From NCBI GenBank assembly GCA_003996215.1, contig QJPP01007584.1:495383-559382 (forward strand): a stretch of 64,000 bases of DNA, in the 5' to 3' direction. The position numbers were made by a program, and so were the translations under genes. Shown in pieces: positions 11,660 through 24,189 of this stretch. Within the stretch, counting starts at the first letter, position 1, and each line of letters starts with the position of its first letter. This DNA comes from Jaltomata sinuosa (Eukaryota > Streptophyta > Magnoliopsida > Solanales > Solanaceae). The notes under the pieces were generated by a model. That model ran no database searches and was not told the origin of the DNA. It was given only the letters and a program-made list of their open reading frames with translations.

Positions 11660-13172
11660 CTTGATTTGTCAGATCCTAGTAGAGTTTTTGCCAGTGTTAA
11701 GATCCATTCTACTTTGGTTGATCAGATTCAACAACACCAGTTTAAGGATCTGCAGATGTGTGATATTCGTGATCAGGTTTCTCGAGGTGAGACCAGCAGG
11801 GCTACTTTAGATTTTGATGGTTTTTTGAGATTTGATAGTCGTCTTTGTGTTCTGAGAGTTGGGTATTTGATTCATATAATTCTCCATGAGGCTCATTGTT
11901 CTAGATATTCCATCCATCCAAGCGCATCTAAGATGTACAGACTTAAGATAGCTTTAATGGTGGAGTGGCATGAAGAGAGACATAATGCAGTTTGTATCTC
12001 GGTGCTTGAACTGCCAGCAAGTTAAGTTTGAGCACATGAGACATGGTGGATTGATGCAGAGATTTCCTATTCCTGAGTGGAAGCAGGAAGATATCACTAT
12101 GGACTTTATAACACGATTTCTATGTACTTCTTGAGGGTTTGACTCTATTTGGGTTATTATTGATAGGCTGACTAAGTCTACACACTTCTTGCCTATTCAT
12201 TCTTCTTATAGTGCAGAGAGATTGGCTCAAATTTATCTCTGAAAGGTTGTCCATTTGCATAGGGTTCAAGCTTCTATCATTTTAGACTGCAGTACTCAGT
12301 TTACATCTCAGTTTTGGAAGACTATTCAGTGAGAGGTGGGTAGAGAGGTTCAGCTCAGCACTGCCTTCCATCCTCAGACAGATGGCCAGTTTGAGAGGAC
12401 TATCCAAGTCCTGGAGGATATGTTACGGGCCTGTATTATTGATTTTAGGGGTTCATGGGATCAATATATGCCTTTGGCAGAGTTTGCATATAATAACAGT
12501 TATCACTAGAGTATTGGCATAGCACCTTCTGAGGCATTATAGATTACTAGTGGGTTGGTTTGATAGTTTGGAGTCCAGGCCGCAGAGTACAGACTTACTT
12601 TGTGATTCTATAGACAGTGTCTGGGTGATTCAGCACAGACTTTGAGCAGCCTAGAGTAGGCAAAAGAGCTACGCTGATCGTAGACTTCGTGCCTTAGAGT
12701 TCAGTGTTGGTGATTTGGTATTTCTTCGAGTGTCTCCCATGAAGGGCATGATGAGATTTAGCAGGCGGGAAAAGCTTAGCCCCAGGTATATTAGGCCGTT
12801 TGAGATTATTTAAAGGGTTGGTAGTGTTGCTTATATGTTAGATTTGCCTCCTATGTTCTGAGCTACGCACCCAGTCTTCTATGTATCTATGTTGCAATGT
12901 TATGTTCCAGATGAGTCACATATGTTACAATGGGATTTAGTTAGTTAGATGAGAGTTTGACTTTTGTTGAGGAGCTGATAGACATTCTAGCCAGAGATAT
13001 TAGGAGGTTGAGGTCTAGAGAGATTTTTGTGGTTAAGGTTCAGTGGAGGCACCATCCAGTCGAGGAGGCTACTTGGGAGACTGAGTGAGAGATGTGGGCT
13101 CAGTATCCGCAACTGTTTGAGCCTTCAGGTACTCCCTTTCTCTTGACTTTCAAGGATGAAAGTCCTTTTTAG
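11660..13172 (+). pseudogene. Integrase and chromodomain-type tail of element T, broken
   Basis: The zinc-binding part (about 11890-12010) keeps H...H and C-x2-C spacing in shifted frames. The core shows ITMDFI (first Asp, about 12093), DCSTQFTSQFWK (about 12287) and HPQTDGQFERTIQVLEDML (catalytic Glu, about 12370). The far C-terminus (about 12985-13090) reads VVKVQWRHHPVEEATWETE, matching the chromodomain tail of the left-edge element, and ends LLTFKDESPF just before the LTR. Numerous stops and frameshifts are present. The gap 13173-13182 holds the remnant of the polypurine tract. Confidence 0.86.
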
Positions 13173-13182
13173 CAATGGATGA

Positions 13183-16100
13183 TGTAATGACCTTTCCAGT
13201 CATGTTTATATTTTTGCCTTCTTTACACTGTTAGAGCTTGCCTGTAGCGGCCTCAAGTCAGTTATGACTTGCTGGGACCGGTGGTTCAGTGCCCAGGCTG
13301 TTTGACCATTTCCCCATTTTAGAGCTTTAACTTAGGAAATCATTGACTTTAGTCAACATTCTTAGCAAGCGTGCTCAGATTCAAATTCTGATAGTTTCTT
13401 TAGCTCTGGAGCATGAATTTTGGTCTTGTTGGACCCTTAGTCAGGTCCTGGGAGCTTTCGATATGGTTCTATCTCACTTTTTGAGATTTTAGGCCTATTG
13501 GAGTTGGGAGTTTGACTTTGGTCGACTTTCGATGATCAGAGCATCAGATTCAAAATTCGACGATTCCATCAGCTTTGGAATATCAAGTTTGGGTTAGATA
13601 GGTGGTTGGTTCGGGTCCTGGGTGAGCCATGCTCATTTTAGGTATTCAGTTGAAATTCACAAGTGTTGACTTGGGTCAACATTTTATCGAAATGACCTTA
13701 TATAGAAGTTTCGTCGATTCTGGTGAGTTTGGAATGCCATTTCTGGTGTAGTAGCATAGTTTATTTGCACATGCGAGGTCCAGGATGAATCTCGGGGACC
13801 CATCCAATGACTTTGCAACTTGAGAAAAGTTATTGGTTGCTATTGCAAGTGCATGCCTCAGGCCTTAATCTCAACCGCGAGAGAGGCTATGCAATTATAA
13901 TAGTCTGCCTTTTTGGACATCACAATCGCGAAGTCCCCTTCACGCGATTGTGATGAAAGTCCTATGGACCCGACATCCTTTGCTCTTTGTGATTGCGAGA
14001 TTCCTTCTTGCAAATGTGATAAAGGCCCCGCATCTTTCTTCTTCTTGACTGCATTTCTAGCCTTCACAATCGTGATGGTCAAGCCAGCGTGGTCATCGCG
14101 ACAGTGTGGGGTCCCTTCGCGATCGCGATGAAGGACCCCTGGCAGTTTATAATTCTTCTCCTTCATTCAAACAATTTCCTCCATTGTTTCAAGAGCTCCA
14201 AATTCCATTTTCATAGTCGGATTAACATTTAGCATTGGGGTGGCTTATTCCGTACCCGTGATCATTTTTCTGTCTTCAATTATAAATTTCTAACGCATTA
14301 TTTCTATTAATTTCCTCCTTTGATTCTTAAATTTGTTCTTTGGACTAAGGGTTGTTTTGGTCCTTTCCCTTGCCTATTTTTTACTCATTTTTCAAGCATG
14401 TGTTCTAGACTATGTTGGGAACCTCTTGGTAATTTTCATTTTCCATTTTGGGTTGCGAGGTCCATGGACCCGCTTTTGACCCAGATTTTGACCCGGCTAT
14501 ATTATTAGCATTAAGGGTATTATAGCTTCTTATTGACGAGTAGATTATGTTTTTGATAGTTTAATTGCTATTCGGGGCTTCTTAGAGCAGTTCGGGCTTG
14601 GGTGACGTCTTTCTAGCAGCTTATTGTCAGACTCCAGGTAGGTTACAACTTACCTACCTTAGACTTTGCTTATCTAGAATATAATTGTACTATTTAGGAT
14701 CTTTGGGTTAGGTTTACTAGTTTGGCACCCCAGACCTTGCCTGCTTTCCTTCTAGCTATTTTTATTTCCTATGTTGGCTTTAGTATCAAAGATAGTTTGA
14801 TAATATTACCCCTTGCGGCCCTGTGTGGCCTTTGTTTATGCCTTTGGATCATAGATGGTGGGATATTTGGGAAATATCCGTGAGTCCCAAACATTGATTT
14901 GCGATTACAAGCTGGTTATATGTGATGTAGAGTGGATTGAGTCTGTGCAGGACCGGTAGGTTGATTGTGAGTTGTTGAGCTATCGATTGTATTCGAGCAT
15001 ATTATCACTATCATGAAAAGAGTTTTTCTGTATTGGTTTTACTACTACAAGGCTATGGGCCTGACTATCACCAGTTTTCTAAACCTTGCATGGTCTCGAG
15101 GGCCTTTTTTTTTAGTGAAAATGGCTTTAAATGGATTTAAACTGGTTTTATGGTTTTTTTGAGATAAAGCGATTAACAATGATTTTCACATTGATTCTAA
15201 ACTCGGCTGGCCAGAGTGCTAGACTTGATTTTTCTTCTGATTTCAAGCTTATACTAGACTTGGCTGGCCGGAGTGCTAGACATGAATTCATCACTGATTT
15301 TGAGACGATACTAGGCTTAGTTGGGCAAGAGTGCTAGACATGATTTTACTATTGATTTTAGACCCGGATAGACTTCGGGCATGCATACTGAGATATTGAG
15401 AGTTTGTATATGGTTGCGAAAACCTCTATAGACCTTGCTGATCTAGACTAAGGGCTACGGGTTGAGTGTGCCAGAGCAGGGCTATATGGTGGAGTAGAGG
15501 TATTCGAGGGAACCCTTCCATGGGTCCCAGCATATATGGGGGAACCCTTCCATAGGTCCTACCCGTTGGGCCTATGAGCGCCGGAGGAGGTGCATATGGT
15601 ACCACTGGTGCCTCATATCATATTATACATTGTTTGCACGGTTTCATCCTTGTATGCTATTTACTGAGTATACGCTTGGGTAGTTTGGGATGCCAGAGGG
15701 TTTCACTTGTATGTATTCCTCGGGTGTATGGGCATCCGTTGAGATTGTAGGTAAACTAGTTTTACTCGTTCATATTGTAGTTACTTGTTGGTTTACTTTC
15801 AGATCATCCTTACCTTGTGGATTGTATTATTATCATGCTTATGTTTAATTGCCTTTCTTTCCTTCCCTTTATTTGAGGTACCGGTATACCACCATGTTTC
15901 TTAAGCTTTCTGTATATATTATTTTTACAAGGATCCAGGTGCGTTCTATACCCCTTCCACCTATGTTCTGTAATATATCTTATGTATCTAGCATAGTATA
16001 CTTGTATTCTGTCTGCCTTCTATCTGTTGCTAGCCTCCATGTGATTTCCTCTGTTTGTTTATGTGACTTCTTCTTCTTATCTGCTATATACTGCTTTTAT

Positions 16101-16609
16101 ATTTTATATATGCTTAGTCGGCCTATAATGCCTACTGGGTTCCCGTTTGCTTTGCAATTGGTGCTCATAGTACACTTCTGCATCTTCCTGGTGTAGATCC
16201 TAGGTGAGCTATCGTCGTTGACGTGTAGACTCGTGCAACACTTTTGGGCATCCGAGACATAGGGTGAGCTCCTGGCGACTGGGGCTTATCTATATCTCTT
16301 CTTTTGGCAGTTGACTCTTTTGTATATTTAGAGGCACTTGCATATTTACTTTTGCACTCTCTTGTACTCTGTATATTTATTAGTGGCTCCTATACTTTTG
16401 ATACCAGGTCGTGGGATGGTATAGTTTCTATATGTATATCTAGATTGCTTCTTTCCGTTTTGCTTTCCTTATCTTGATTCCACTTATTATGCTTCTTCTG
16501 CGTGCTTACTAAGCTAGTAGCCCATTACTAACCTTTCTGCGCTATGGAGATTGGTTCGCCTATAGGGGGTTATAGGTGCAATTATGACCTGAGAAATCGG
16601 GTTGTGACA
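13183..16609 (+). repeat. Element T 3' LTR (3.43 kb)
   Basis: It starts TGTAATGACCTTTCC and ends GGGTTGTGACA, and mirrors 4625-7996 in order and content, with frequent substitutions and small indels. One extra segment of about 60 bases near 15480-15545 looks like a local duplication (two copies of the segment with AACCCTTCCAT). No gene is seen. Confidence 0.85.
13850..14142. repeat. Word array of element T, 3' LTR copy
   Basis: Clear examples: the perfect 12-base palindrome TCGCGATCGCGA at 14117-14128, and the perfect inverted repeat CACAATCGCG (13921-13930) / CGCGATTGTG (13943-13952). Variants such as ATCGCGACAG and GATTGCGAG lie between them. The array ends directly before TTTATAAT at 14146. 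Confidence 0.8.
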
Positions 16610-17062
16610 CCTGGATGCCAAGTAGCTGCTTCAGAAGTCTGAGCACAAACTTTTGGCTTTGTGGAGGCAAATCCTGACGGAAAGTAGGCGTGGAATCCAT
16701 GGATTTTACCCATCTGAGTGAAAATCCCTTCTCTCCATTACTTCCTGGCCATAAGGCACCCTTGGAGGGTTTTTGTAGTAGACCTCGTCCTTTTTGTAAC
16801 TGAAGAGGAGAAGTCAGAAATATAAATTCCGCATTCTGGGTTACTCGTTTCGTCAACCCGCTACAGCAGCCTGCCGACCGCTTCCGCAGTGGCACTATAG
16901 CGAGAAAATTCCCACTATAACGGGATGACATTAGTCTGAACAAAACTTCAAATTATGAAAATTTTCATCGTGTCACCCCAAATTAAATTGAGAGCGTATT
17001 TCCACAGTTCCCGTAACTCGCAATGAGGTGCCTTTTATATAATGACTGAATAAGTCATTACA
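16610..17062 (-). repeat. Element A 3' LTR, right part
   Basis: It continues the LTR broken at 4624. CCTGGATGCCAAGTAGC matches CCTGAACGCCAAGAAGC near 21773, and the match runs to the LTR end GTCATTACA (CA at 17061-17062). On the minus strand this is the beginning of the LTR and holds the word array of this family (about 16850-16935: CACTATAGCGAGAAAA, CACTATAACGGGATG). A TATA-like TTATATTTC follows on the minus strand at about 16820. The open frame on the minus strand here is a chance frame. Confidence 0.8.
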
Positions 17063-18085
17063 ACAGATACCAATTTACCCATCGTTCATCTCCAAACAAT
17101 TTTCTAACCGAAAGGCAGGAACGAGCCAGCTTTTGAACCTTAACATCCTATCACGACAACATAATTACAGCCCTATGTGAATCACCAAATTTCATTCCAT
17201 TCGGTTTACCCAACTCAATCAAAAATTAATTCGATCTTGCCTGTCAAGGAATCCCTTCCTTCGAGTGCCCGAGAAATCTGAGGCCTTGTCAATATACAAA
17301 AGCAAAGGAATTTCAAATAACATGGAAAATAACCGCTCTTCTTCAAAGTGGTCTGGATCCCACTATAGTGGCCATCCTTCCCTTATAGCGGGTGCAAATA
17401 GTTTAAAGGGGTGAGAAATGGGTTTCTCGCCCATTCTTACCCTTTTTCACCCAAAAAACACCACTCTCCCTCTGATCACTTTGCTCCCGACGTAGGAAAA
17501 CAAGGTAAATTTGCTCAACATTACTTCATTGCACGAATATTGCTTGTTCTAGGCTTAAATTTTGACGAAGAGAATAGGTAGTGGGTTGGTTTTTTGAATT
17601 TTGGCTTTGATTTGGTTGAATCCTTGAAGCATGGATACTTCCTTTTCGTTTACAATGCTCCCACAGTGTTCTGGGAATAAGAATTAGGTAATGGCCTAAA
17701 TGGGCTCAAAGTTGTAGGGAATATGAAGGGTTATTTCTTAGTTAGGAAATAATGATTTGAGCAATTTTTAGAAGTTATAATGACCATTTCTTTGCGTGCA
17801 ATAGTAGTAGAATACTTTGGGAACACTGATGTGAACTTAGATTATTAAAAATGAAATTTTGGGTCAAGAGGCGCCATTATTGCACCTCTTGAAATTCTGG
17901 GATAAGGATGGCCGCTATAGCGGCCTTGCTCTGCTATAGGAGATAAATTCCCGCTATAGCGCTGTCTCCATAGAGGGAGGCTATCTGCTGTAGTGGGACG
18001 CTGCAAGAAGTAGCCTCCCAGTTAGGCCAAGAATTGGACTTTTCTCCAAAATTTGTTTCCTTAGCACTATACAAGTCCTAACTCA
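17063..18085 (+). promoter_or_regulatory. A: polypurine tract (minus strand), then presumed promoter, first exon and intron of the antisense gene
   Basis: Minus strand: GGTAAATTGGTATCTGT at the LTR border is shared with C and B and is taken as the plus-strand primer region. Plus strand: the palindrome CCACTATAGTGG (17360-17371) and CTTATAGCGGG precede a pyrimidine-rich stretch, which ends in a good donor AACAAGGTAAATTTG near 17500. A region with further words (CCGCTATAGCGGCC, about 17910-17990) follows, then an acceptor-like TTTCCTTAG near 18064. B has the same order. Transcription is inferred. Confidence 0.45.
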
Positions 18086-19276
18086 TCAATTACGAGAGGT
18101 TCCCCAATGATGCTAGTCGGGAAAGATTTCTTGACTACCGGTGGACCAATTTCTTCTATAAGAGGGGTTTCAACATGAGAGGGGTGGAAGAGAAAGCAAG
18201 GTATTTCTACAATCGGCTCTGGGAGTTCGGCTGGGGTCCAATGGTGGAGGCTCCTCCTTCCGAGGTCTCAGACTGAGTGAGGGAGTTCTATGCCATACTC
18301 CCTACCGTGCTTTGGGACGACCCCAACCCCACCATCCGCATCCGAGGAATGGGTGTCCCCGTGGATGTCCAGACCATCAATGAGGTACTAGGAGTGCCTA
18401 ATTTCTCAAATGCTGCTTACGATGCAAAATTCTGGGAGATGGACATGAAATCGTTGAGGGACACACTGATAGAGAAGGAGTTTAGGGACCAAGTTTACTG
18501 GCCAGTAGTTAGGGCATCACGAGCACTTATTTCACGGCCAATGCTAGGAGGTGGCTGAATTTGGTGTCCTAGAGGATTCGTTTATTGAGCAACCTTACCG
18601 ATGTGACCTATCCTCGGGCTTTGGTGGTGGCATGTTCCATATAGGGTATTCAACTGAAAATGGGGATGCAGATTGTGTTAGAGTGGAGGGACTTCTACCG
18701 AGGTACCAAGAAAGGCCCCTTCCTTCCCGGTCTAGTGTCTGCACTGTGAAGGCGAGTTGGGGTGCCCGAGAAGGATGCTGACAGAAAGGTGGAGATGGAC
18801 ACTCCCTTTCACCCCTTCCGGGTGAAGGTGATCACTTCCACAGAAATGAAGAAAAGGAAGGGGGTGAAGCAGAGACCAGTCAGGCTACATAGGGAACTGA
18901 TGATGATACCAATGATGATGCCCCTCCCTTCCAGCCCCAACCCCCGACCACTAGGAGCCGCCTGGAGGCGGACTTGGCCGCAGTCAGAAGATTCATGGAG
19001 AACGCCCCTTCTGGAGCTGCAGCCCCATCTCCCCCTGGCCAGGACTATGCATCGCTCCGTAGAGAGCTTGATGAGAAGAAGAGGAAGAGGCACTCTCGGG
19101 AGCGCATTCTCACAAGGATATGGAAGACCATAAAGGTCATGTTTAGCTGCACCATCCCTGATCAAGAACTCCCCCAGCTAAAGCCAGAGGACATGCGGGA
19201 GTTCCCTTTCCTAAGCGACACTAAGGCAGAGGACCCTTCCCCCATAGCCCCTGATGGTGATGAGGCATCCGTCTAG
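18086..19276 (+). pseudogene. Antisense accessory gene of element A (putative plant transposon protein domain), broken
   Basis: The gene lies opposite to its element's LTRs. The N-terminal domain begins near NYERFPNDASRERFLDYR (no ATG remains). It continues VREFYAILPTVLWDDPNPT, IRGMGVPVDVQTINEVLGVP, and WPVVRASRALISRP. After a frameshift near 18550 come WRDFYRGTK and LPGLVSAL, the pattern of the domain annotated as putative plant transposon protein in Athila-type elements. The C-terminal 100 codons are open (18974-19276): DLAAVRRFMEN, a basic coiled-coil stretch LRRELDEKKRKRHSRERI, then WKTIKVMFSC. B has the same protein. Function unknown; homologous to the E ORF at 60214-62102. Confidence 0.75.
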
Positions 19277-19847
19277 GAGCTCCCCCCACCCTTTCTTATA
19301 TACATACTATTTACTGTTTTTAGGTTTGCCCATGTTTGGGGCATGTACATTTATATACCCTAACCAATCACATATAACCCAGTTATGACCTCTTCCTAAC
19401 CATTAATTTCATAATAATTCAAGTAATTACGCACCACACATTCGAAGTCATCCAACCAATACAAATACACATAAGCACAATCTCAAGCTTCATAACTAAA
19501 ACAAGTCCTGTTTATTATATTTTGTTTGCCTCAGGGATGACCGTTAGCCGATCATCCATGCATTCATATTATACTAATTGGAACCTTCCCGGTTCTAACT
19601 TTCTTGCTTATGTCATTTTAGCTGGAAACAACAACATTTATATACCTCGTTAAAATACCAATTGGAATCAAGAGATACCAATTGGACTCAACCCATACAA
19701 GCAAGCAATAGACCGCATGAAAGGAATGAAAGAAGTGGAATAATTTCCTAAAATGCTTCACAGCTTCCCGAAGATTAGGTGTGGACATCAACACACCAAT
19801 CTGAAGGACTCTACTTGACATTTGCTTTTGTTCTAGGAGACTGGTAA
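19277..19847 (-). other. Element A leader region (between antisense gene and primer site)
   Basis: Non-coding region shared with C (29640-30140) and B (36900-37360). The blocks CATCCATGCATT, then CCAATTGGAACCTTCC and GAGATACCAATTGGA, recur in the same order. On the minus strand this is the 5' leader just behind the primer site, where a packaging signal would be expected. I see no gene in it. Confidence 0.6.
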
Positions 19848-19850
19848 CCT

Positions 19851-19865
19851 GGGCTCTGATACCAA
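19851..19865 (-). other. Primer binding site of element A
   Basis: GGGCTCTGATACCAA on the plus strand is TTGGTATCAGAGCCC on the minus strand, a perfect initiator tRNA-Met site. It lies two bases from the 5' LTR border at 19868 and proves that A is a minus-strand LTR retrotransposon. Confidence 0.88.
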
Positions 19866-19867
19866 TT

Positions 19868-22216
19868 TTTCATGAACCAACTACCGGGTCATGAAGGTAT
19901 CTACTCTAAATCAACTAGATCGGAGAATCCTTACCACCCGATTAAAATAGGTAATGTGAAAGTAACTAAGAAATATGAAAATTTATATTAATAAAATAGA
20001 AACCAGTCTCAACTTTGATTACAACCGAAGGCTTTTAAAAATACAATTGAACCCCTCACTAGAAACTAGTCTAAACAGGTACAAAAGCTTCTAAGAGAAG
20101 TATAAAACAAAACAAGACATAGATCCCACCATAGGAAAGAGAGAAGTAGAAGCTACTGGATATCACCATCGTCTTCACTTAGGAAACATCACTGATCCTG
20201 CAACCAGATTATACCCAAAAGTCATAGCAAGAGTAGTATCAGTACAAACAACACGTACTGTAGGCATCATCAGTCGATTCGAACCTTCCACATAACATCA
20301 TGTAAGAATCCAAAAGAAAGCATGCAACTTGAAAGTTATACAGTCAGAGTACTTTATCAGCAACTCCTACTACCCAAATCTTTTGCCCGTGAATCTCATT
20401 CACTCTTTCCTAATCCTCATTACCCTATTTCACTGCCAACTCAAACATTAGAGAACATCCACTCCATTAACCTGATCACATATTAAACCTTACAAACCTT
20501 ACTCTCCAAGCCTACCTATACTGCCAACCTCTAGAGATACCTCCCAATTGTCAGCCCCATTACAAATTAGCCAGCTATCCCCGTAACGGGCATTTTACTC
20601 TCACTCAATATCCTAAGTCAAAATTTTTGACCCCCAGCTCTTAGCCAAGTCAATAGACTACCCGTAAAGTATTTCAATTGACTATCTGACTCAATGACTA
20701 ATTAACCATATCCCAACCCACAAGGTAATAAATCACATGTTATGGTGACACATTCTTCAAGCAACCCGGACCACCCAAGGATTCCTAGGACATCATCTAT
20801 GGTGCTAACATGTAATCCCGGTTTACTCAAGAAACCACTTAAACATCTACACATACCAACCCGACCACTCATATACCAACACGTAATAATACATTACAAC
20901 AAATAAGCATGGTTCACTCATGAAACCAACACATATATCAAAATCAAACTCGTACTAGGCGTGGTACCCGAGCCAACCATAATGAAACTGTACCAAGCGT
21001 GGTACTCAAGCCAATAATGAATAGCCTATATCAGGCATGATACTTGAGTCAACCGATAATTTGTACCATGTGTGATACCCGAGCCAATCGAAGAATCATA
21101 GATATCATAGCAATCACAACCATAATGAAAATACATACCACACTTGTACAACCAACAAGTATTAAGACAAATTCATTGCATGAGAATGACAATACGATAT
21201 CCTTTAGCCTTCATTCCCTTATTCCCTAAATATGCACTGTACAAGTAATACTAATGGAACAGTTACATGCACACATAATGCAATTTGGGAATACAACAAC
21301 CATCACCTACCACAACAAGTACGATTCATTATTTGAACCTTGATGATCCATACGAAGACTAACCCCGACCTAATCAATTAGGCATATTAGCTCATATAGC
21401 TCAAATACTAGAACTTATTTAAGAGTATACATACATCCATGAGAAACCCATTGCCCAATATCAAGAGCCTAGTACCTCCTTGATCATTTGTCCCGTCATT
21501 ATACCAACCTGAGGAGTCTGCTATGGCCTAACAACCCTCCCAAAGTCAGGTTATCCGAGGATTAATAGTCATAACTTCAAATAAATCAATCAACTACAGG
21601 GTCACATTACTCATAACAGTAAAATTCCATCCCAACCTACCAGATTAAAATATGTTTGTCCCTCCAGACTCTGTGTTCGAAGGCCTAAGCATGAAATATC
21701 TCATCAATCTACAACATATTATACTTTGAAACTTAGGCATAAACTACCCAGTTAAAACTAGCCTACCTGAACGCCAAGAAGCTATTTCAGAAGTCTGAAC
21801 ACAAACTTTTGGCTTCGTGGAGGTAAATCCTGATGAAAAGTAGGTGTAGAATCCATGGGTTTTACCCCATTCAAGCAGAAATCCCTCCTCTCCATTGCTT
21901 CCTTGCCATGACGTATCTTAGAAGGGTTTTTGAAGTAAGCCTCATCTTTTTGCTACTATAGAGGAGAAGTCAAAAATATAAAACCCGCATTCCGGGTTAC
22001 TAGTTCAGTCAGCCTGCTATAATAGCCTGTCGATCGCTACTGCGGAGGCACTATAGCGGGAAAATTCCTGCTATAGCGGGATGATATCAGCTTGAATAAA
22101 ACTTTAAATTCTAAAAATTTTCATCATGTCACCCAAATTAAATCAAGAGCGTATTTTCATAGTTGTCGTAACTCGCAACGTGGTGCCTTTTAAATAACGA
22201 CTGAACAGGTCATTAA
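19868..22216 (-). repeat. Element A 5' LTR (2.35 kb)
   Basis: The left border TTTCATGAACCAACTACC is a decayed TGTCATG; the right border is GGTCATTAAAA, where the sister ends GTCATTACA. It matches the split 3' LTR along its length. It includes the hairpin words TACCAGGCRTGGTA plus GAGCCAACC (20950-21080) and the family word array at 22015-22085 (TGCTATAGCGGGATG). A TATA-like TTTATATTTTT lies on the minus strand near 21980. It provides the empty site that proves the insertion of T. Confidence 0.82.
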
Positions 22217-24189
22217 AAAAACTCATGAACAACTACTTCAAGATAACCTAGGCTCAAGAATTGAATCTAAGACATCGACAAACACTTACAAGTCACCTAA
22301 TCAAGAAATAACACATTCACATTTCTTTCATCAATCATGTGCCTTCACAATACATGAGAGTTATCCATACACGCTCACAAGAGTACAAAATATCATATAT
22401 ACGGGCATAAGAATAACATTACGCTCACTCTCACAAAGAATTTCACATGCAACATATGATAAACCATAGGCTTGCCTTTAGTGTAAATTCCATTAATACA
22501 AGAACATCAAATTGAAGATCAAGTCGGACTTTCAGGGTTGCAATGTAGGTTAAGAGACGGGTAGGAATTATCTTAGATAAAATAGTGACTATCCTTTCTA
22601 AGAACCTTAATACATCACAATTTTTCTCATTCTCTTGGCACTATCCTCAATCAACTAACTCTTTCTTATACTCTTCTCACTAATATAATTTTTTAATTTT
22701 CTATCTGTTTAAGCAAGTTCACACGTCATTAGCAAGGAGTGATCAAATTATCATTTTTTTCTTTTTTCTTTCTTTAATATTCCCTACTAATAGGATATGA
22801 ATCCTTCAATACTTGCACCCTTAGTCTTTTCAATAGGTTTCCATCTTCAACTATACTTTTTTTCCACTCTTACTCCTTTCAAACTCTTATTTTTTAGTTA
22901 AAGTGATTAGGAGTTTAGGGGACAAATTTAAGGCCAATTAGAATATAAGGGTTAAGGTTCAGATGTGGTTACAAAAAGAACATATTATAGGCTCAATGAA
23001 GCTAACTAGGATCACTTGTGGGTAGGTAAAGAGAAGGATAAAAATATGGCTAATGAAAGAAACACCTATATTACTTTCTAAACTCAACATTCTTCATTTT
23101 GCTTTGTAAACACACTGGACATGTTCTGGACATCAATATGAAAGCATGAAATATCACAAAATTCCTAACACACATGGCAAATGTTCAACTTAAGATGGAT
23201 CCATATCGACCCTTGATCAAGAAAACAACAACAAGAGTTCAATATTAAGCCAATAATCATACAAGAGTCATGAAAATGATCTCAGGTATCTCAAAAGAAG
23301 TCATTCATTTTATCATTGCATGCTTTTAAATTAAAAATTAAAACTTGCATCATTCGATCAATTTAACATCTAGCATGAGCACCTCGCATTCAAATGACCC
23401 TAATGACCACCTCACTCCTAATGACTAATTCTCCTCAAGATGTTCATCAACCATCTATCATCGAGAAAAGTCTTTCCTAAGAATTTTTTTTATAAATGTT
23501 ACTCCTAAAAATAAAAAATTTATCTGGTTCAAAGAGCCCCTGAAAGAAAAACCAAGAACATAAGAAAAACAAAGAGTGAATGAGATATGTCTCTTAAGAA
23601 AACTAACGACATGAGAAACTTAAAACATAAACAAATAAAATCTTTTTGTATTTTCATTTATTTAATTTTTTTTGAATCAATCTTATGGCATACTCACCCT
23701 TAAACTCAAAATTATTGGAAGATATCCCTACACTCACACTTAAAGTCATGCTTTATCCTCGGAGTAATGCATAACATTAAAACAAAGGTTAAGATACTCT
23801 CTGAGACCCTCTAGGGCCTAACTAGCAACATATTTCTCAATTTTCATCAAGGGTTACACGACCACACACTTAAGCTCAAACGTGCTCCTTAACTTCAAAT
23901 TTGGGTACTCAGACTTCTCTTAATATGCTCAATAAAAACAAAAACAAAAACACAATACTATAAAAATAAAATAAGAAGGTATAATATTACAAATTGGGTT
24001 GACTCTCAATAAGTACCTGATTTAACATTGCGGTATGATGCATGTCTCAGATTAAGACTCTCCCATAAGCTTTCTATTATTATGATTTAACTTTTATTTC
24101 TTTTTCAGTTCTGGAGGTTCATCACTTTCATCTCTCACGTGCTTTCCTTCCATTTTATCACTTTTCAGCTCATGTTCAAACTACTTTAT
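22217..24189 (-). other. Element D: post-integrase spacer and 3' non-coding region
   Basis: On the minus strand near 24045-24000 the segment GCAATGTTAAATCAGG, then TTGAGAGTCAACCCAA, corresponds to CGACGTTAAATCAGGCG, then TGGGAGGCAACCCAT, behind the integrase of E (63300-63250). This is a conserved spacer of Athila-type elements. Further left, CATAGGCTTGCCTTTA (about 22465) and TAGTGACTATCC (about 22585) recur in E at about 59120 and 59235. Unlike E, D has no extra ORF here. AT-rich, and no credible coding frame seen. Confidence 0.55.

Larger units (their letters stand above)
4625..16609 (+). mobile_element. Element T: complete but dead Tekay/Del-like Ty3/gypsy retrotransposon (12.0 kb)
   Basis: T has a 5' LTR (4625-7996), primer site (7999-8011), gag and pol (8200 to about 13170), and a 3' LTR (13183-16609). 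Domain order gag, protease, reverse transcriptase, RNase H, integrase, chromodomain-type tail is that of chromoviruses. LTRs of about 3.4 kb on a 5.2 kb interior are typical of the Tekay/Del group. Many stops and some frameshifts break the coding region, and the two LTRs differ visibly throughout, so the insertion is old. It sits inside the 3' LTR of element A. Confidence 0.88.
2719..22216 (-). mobile_element. Element A: non-autonomous (LARD-like) LTR retrotransposon with an antisense gene
   Basis: The minus-strand order is 5' LTR (22216-19868), primer site (19865-19851), internal region (19847-17063), polypurine tract near 17063-17095, and 3' LTR (17062-16610 plus 4624-2719). The 3' LTR is split by element T. 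The internal region is only about 2.8 kb and shows no Gag, protease, reverse transcriptase or integrase. Instead it carries a broken gene on the plus strand. Left flank AAAAT and right flank AAAAA could be a decayed target duplication, but the right LTR end is mutated and this is weak. It is related to B and C in this window. Confidence 0.75.

Noticed and set aside
16560..16943. 127-residue minus-strand frame across the T/A junction
   Set aside because: It spans an insertion junction and an LTR start, and has no domain; the homologous LTR does not maintain it.
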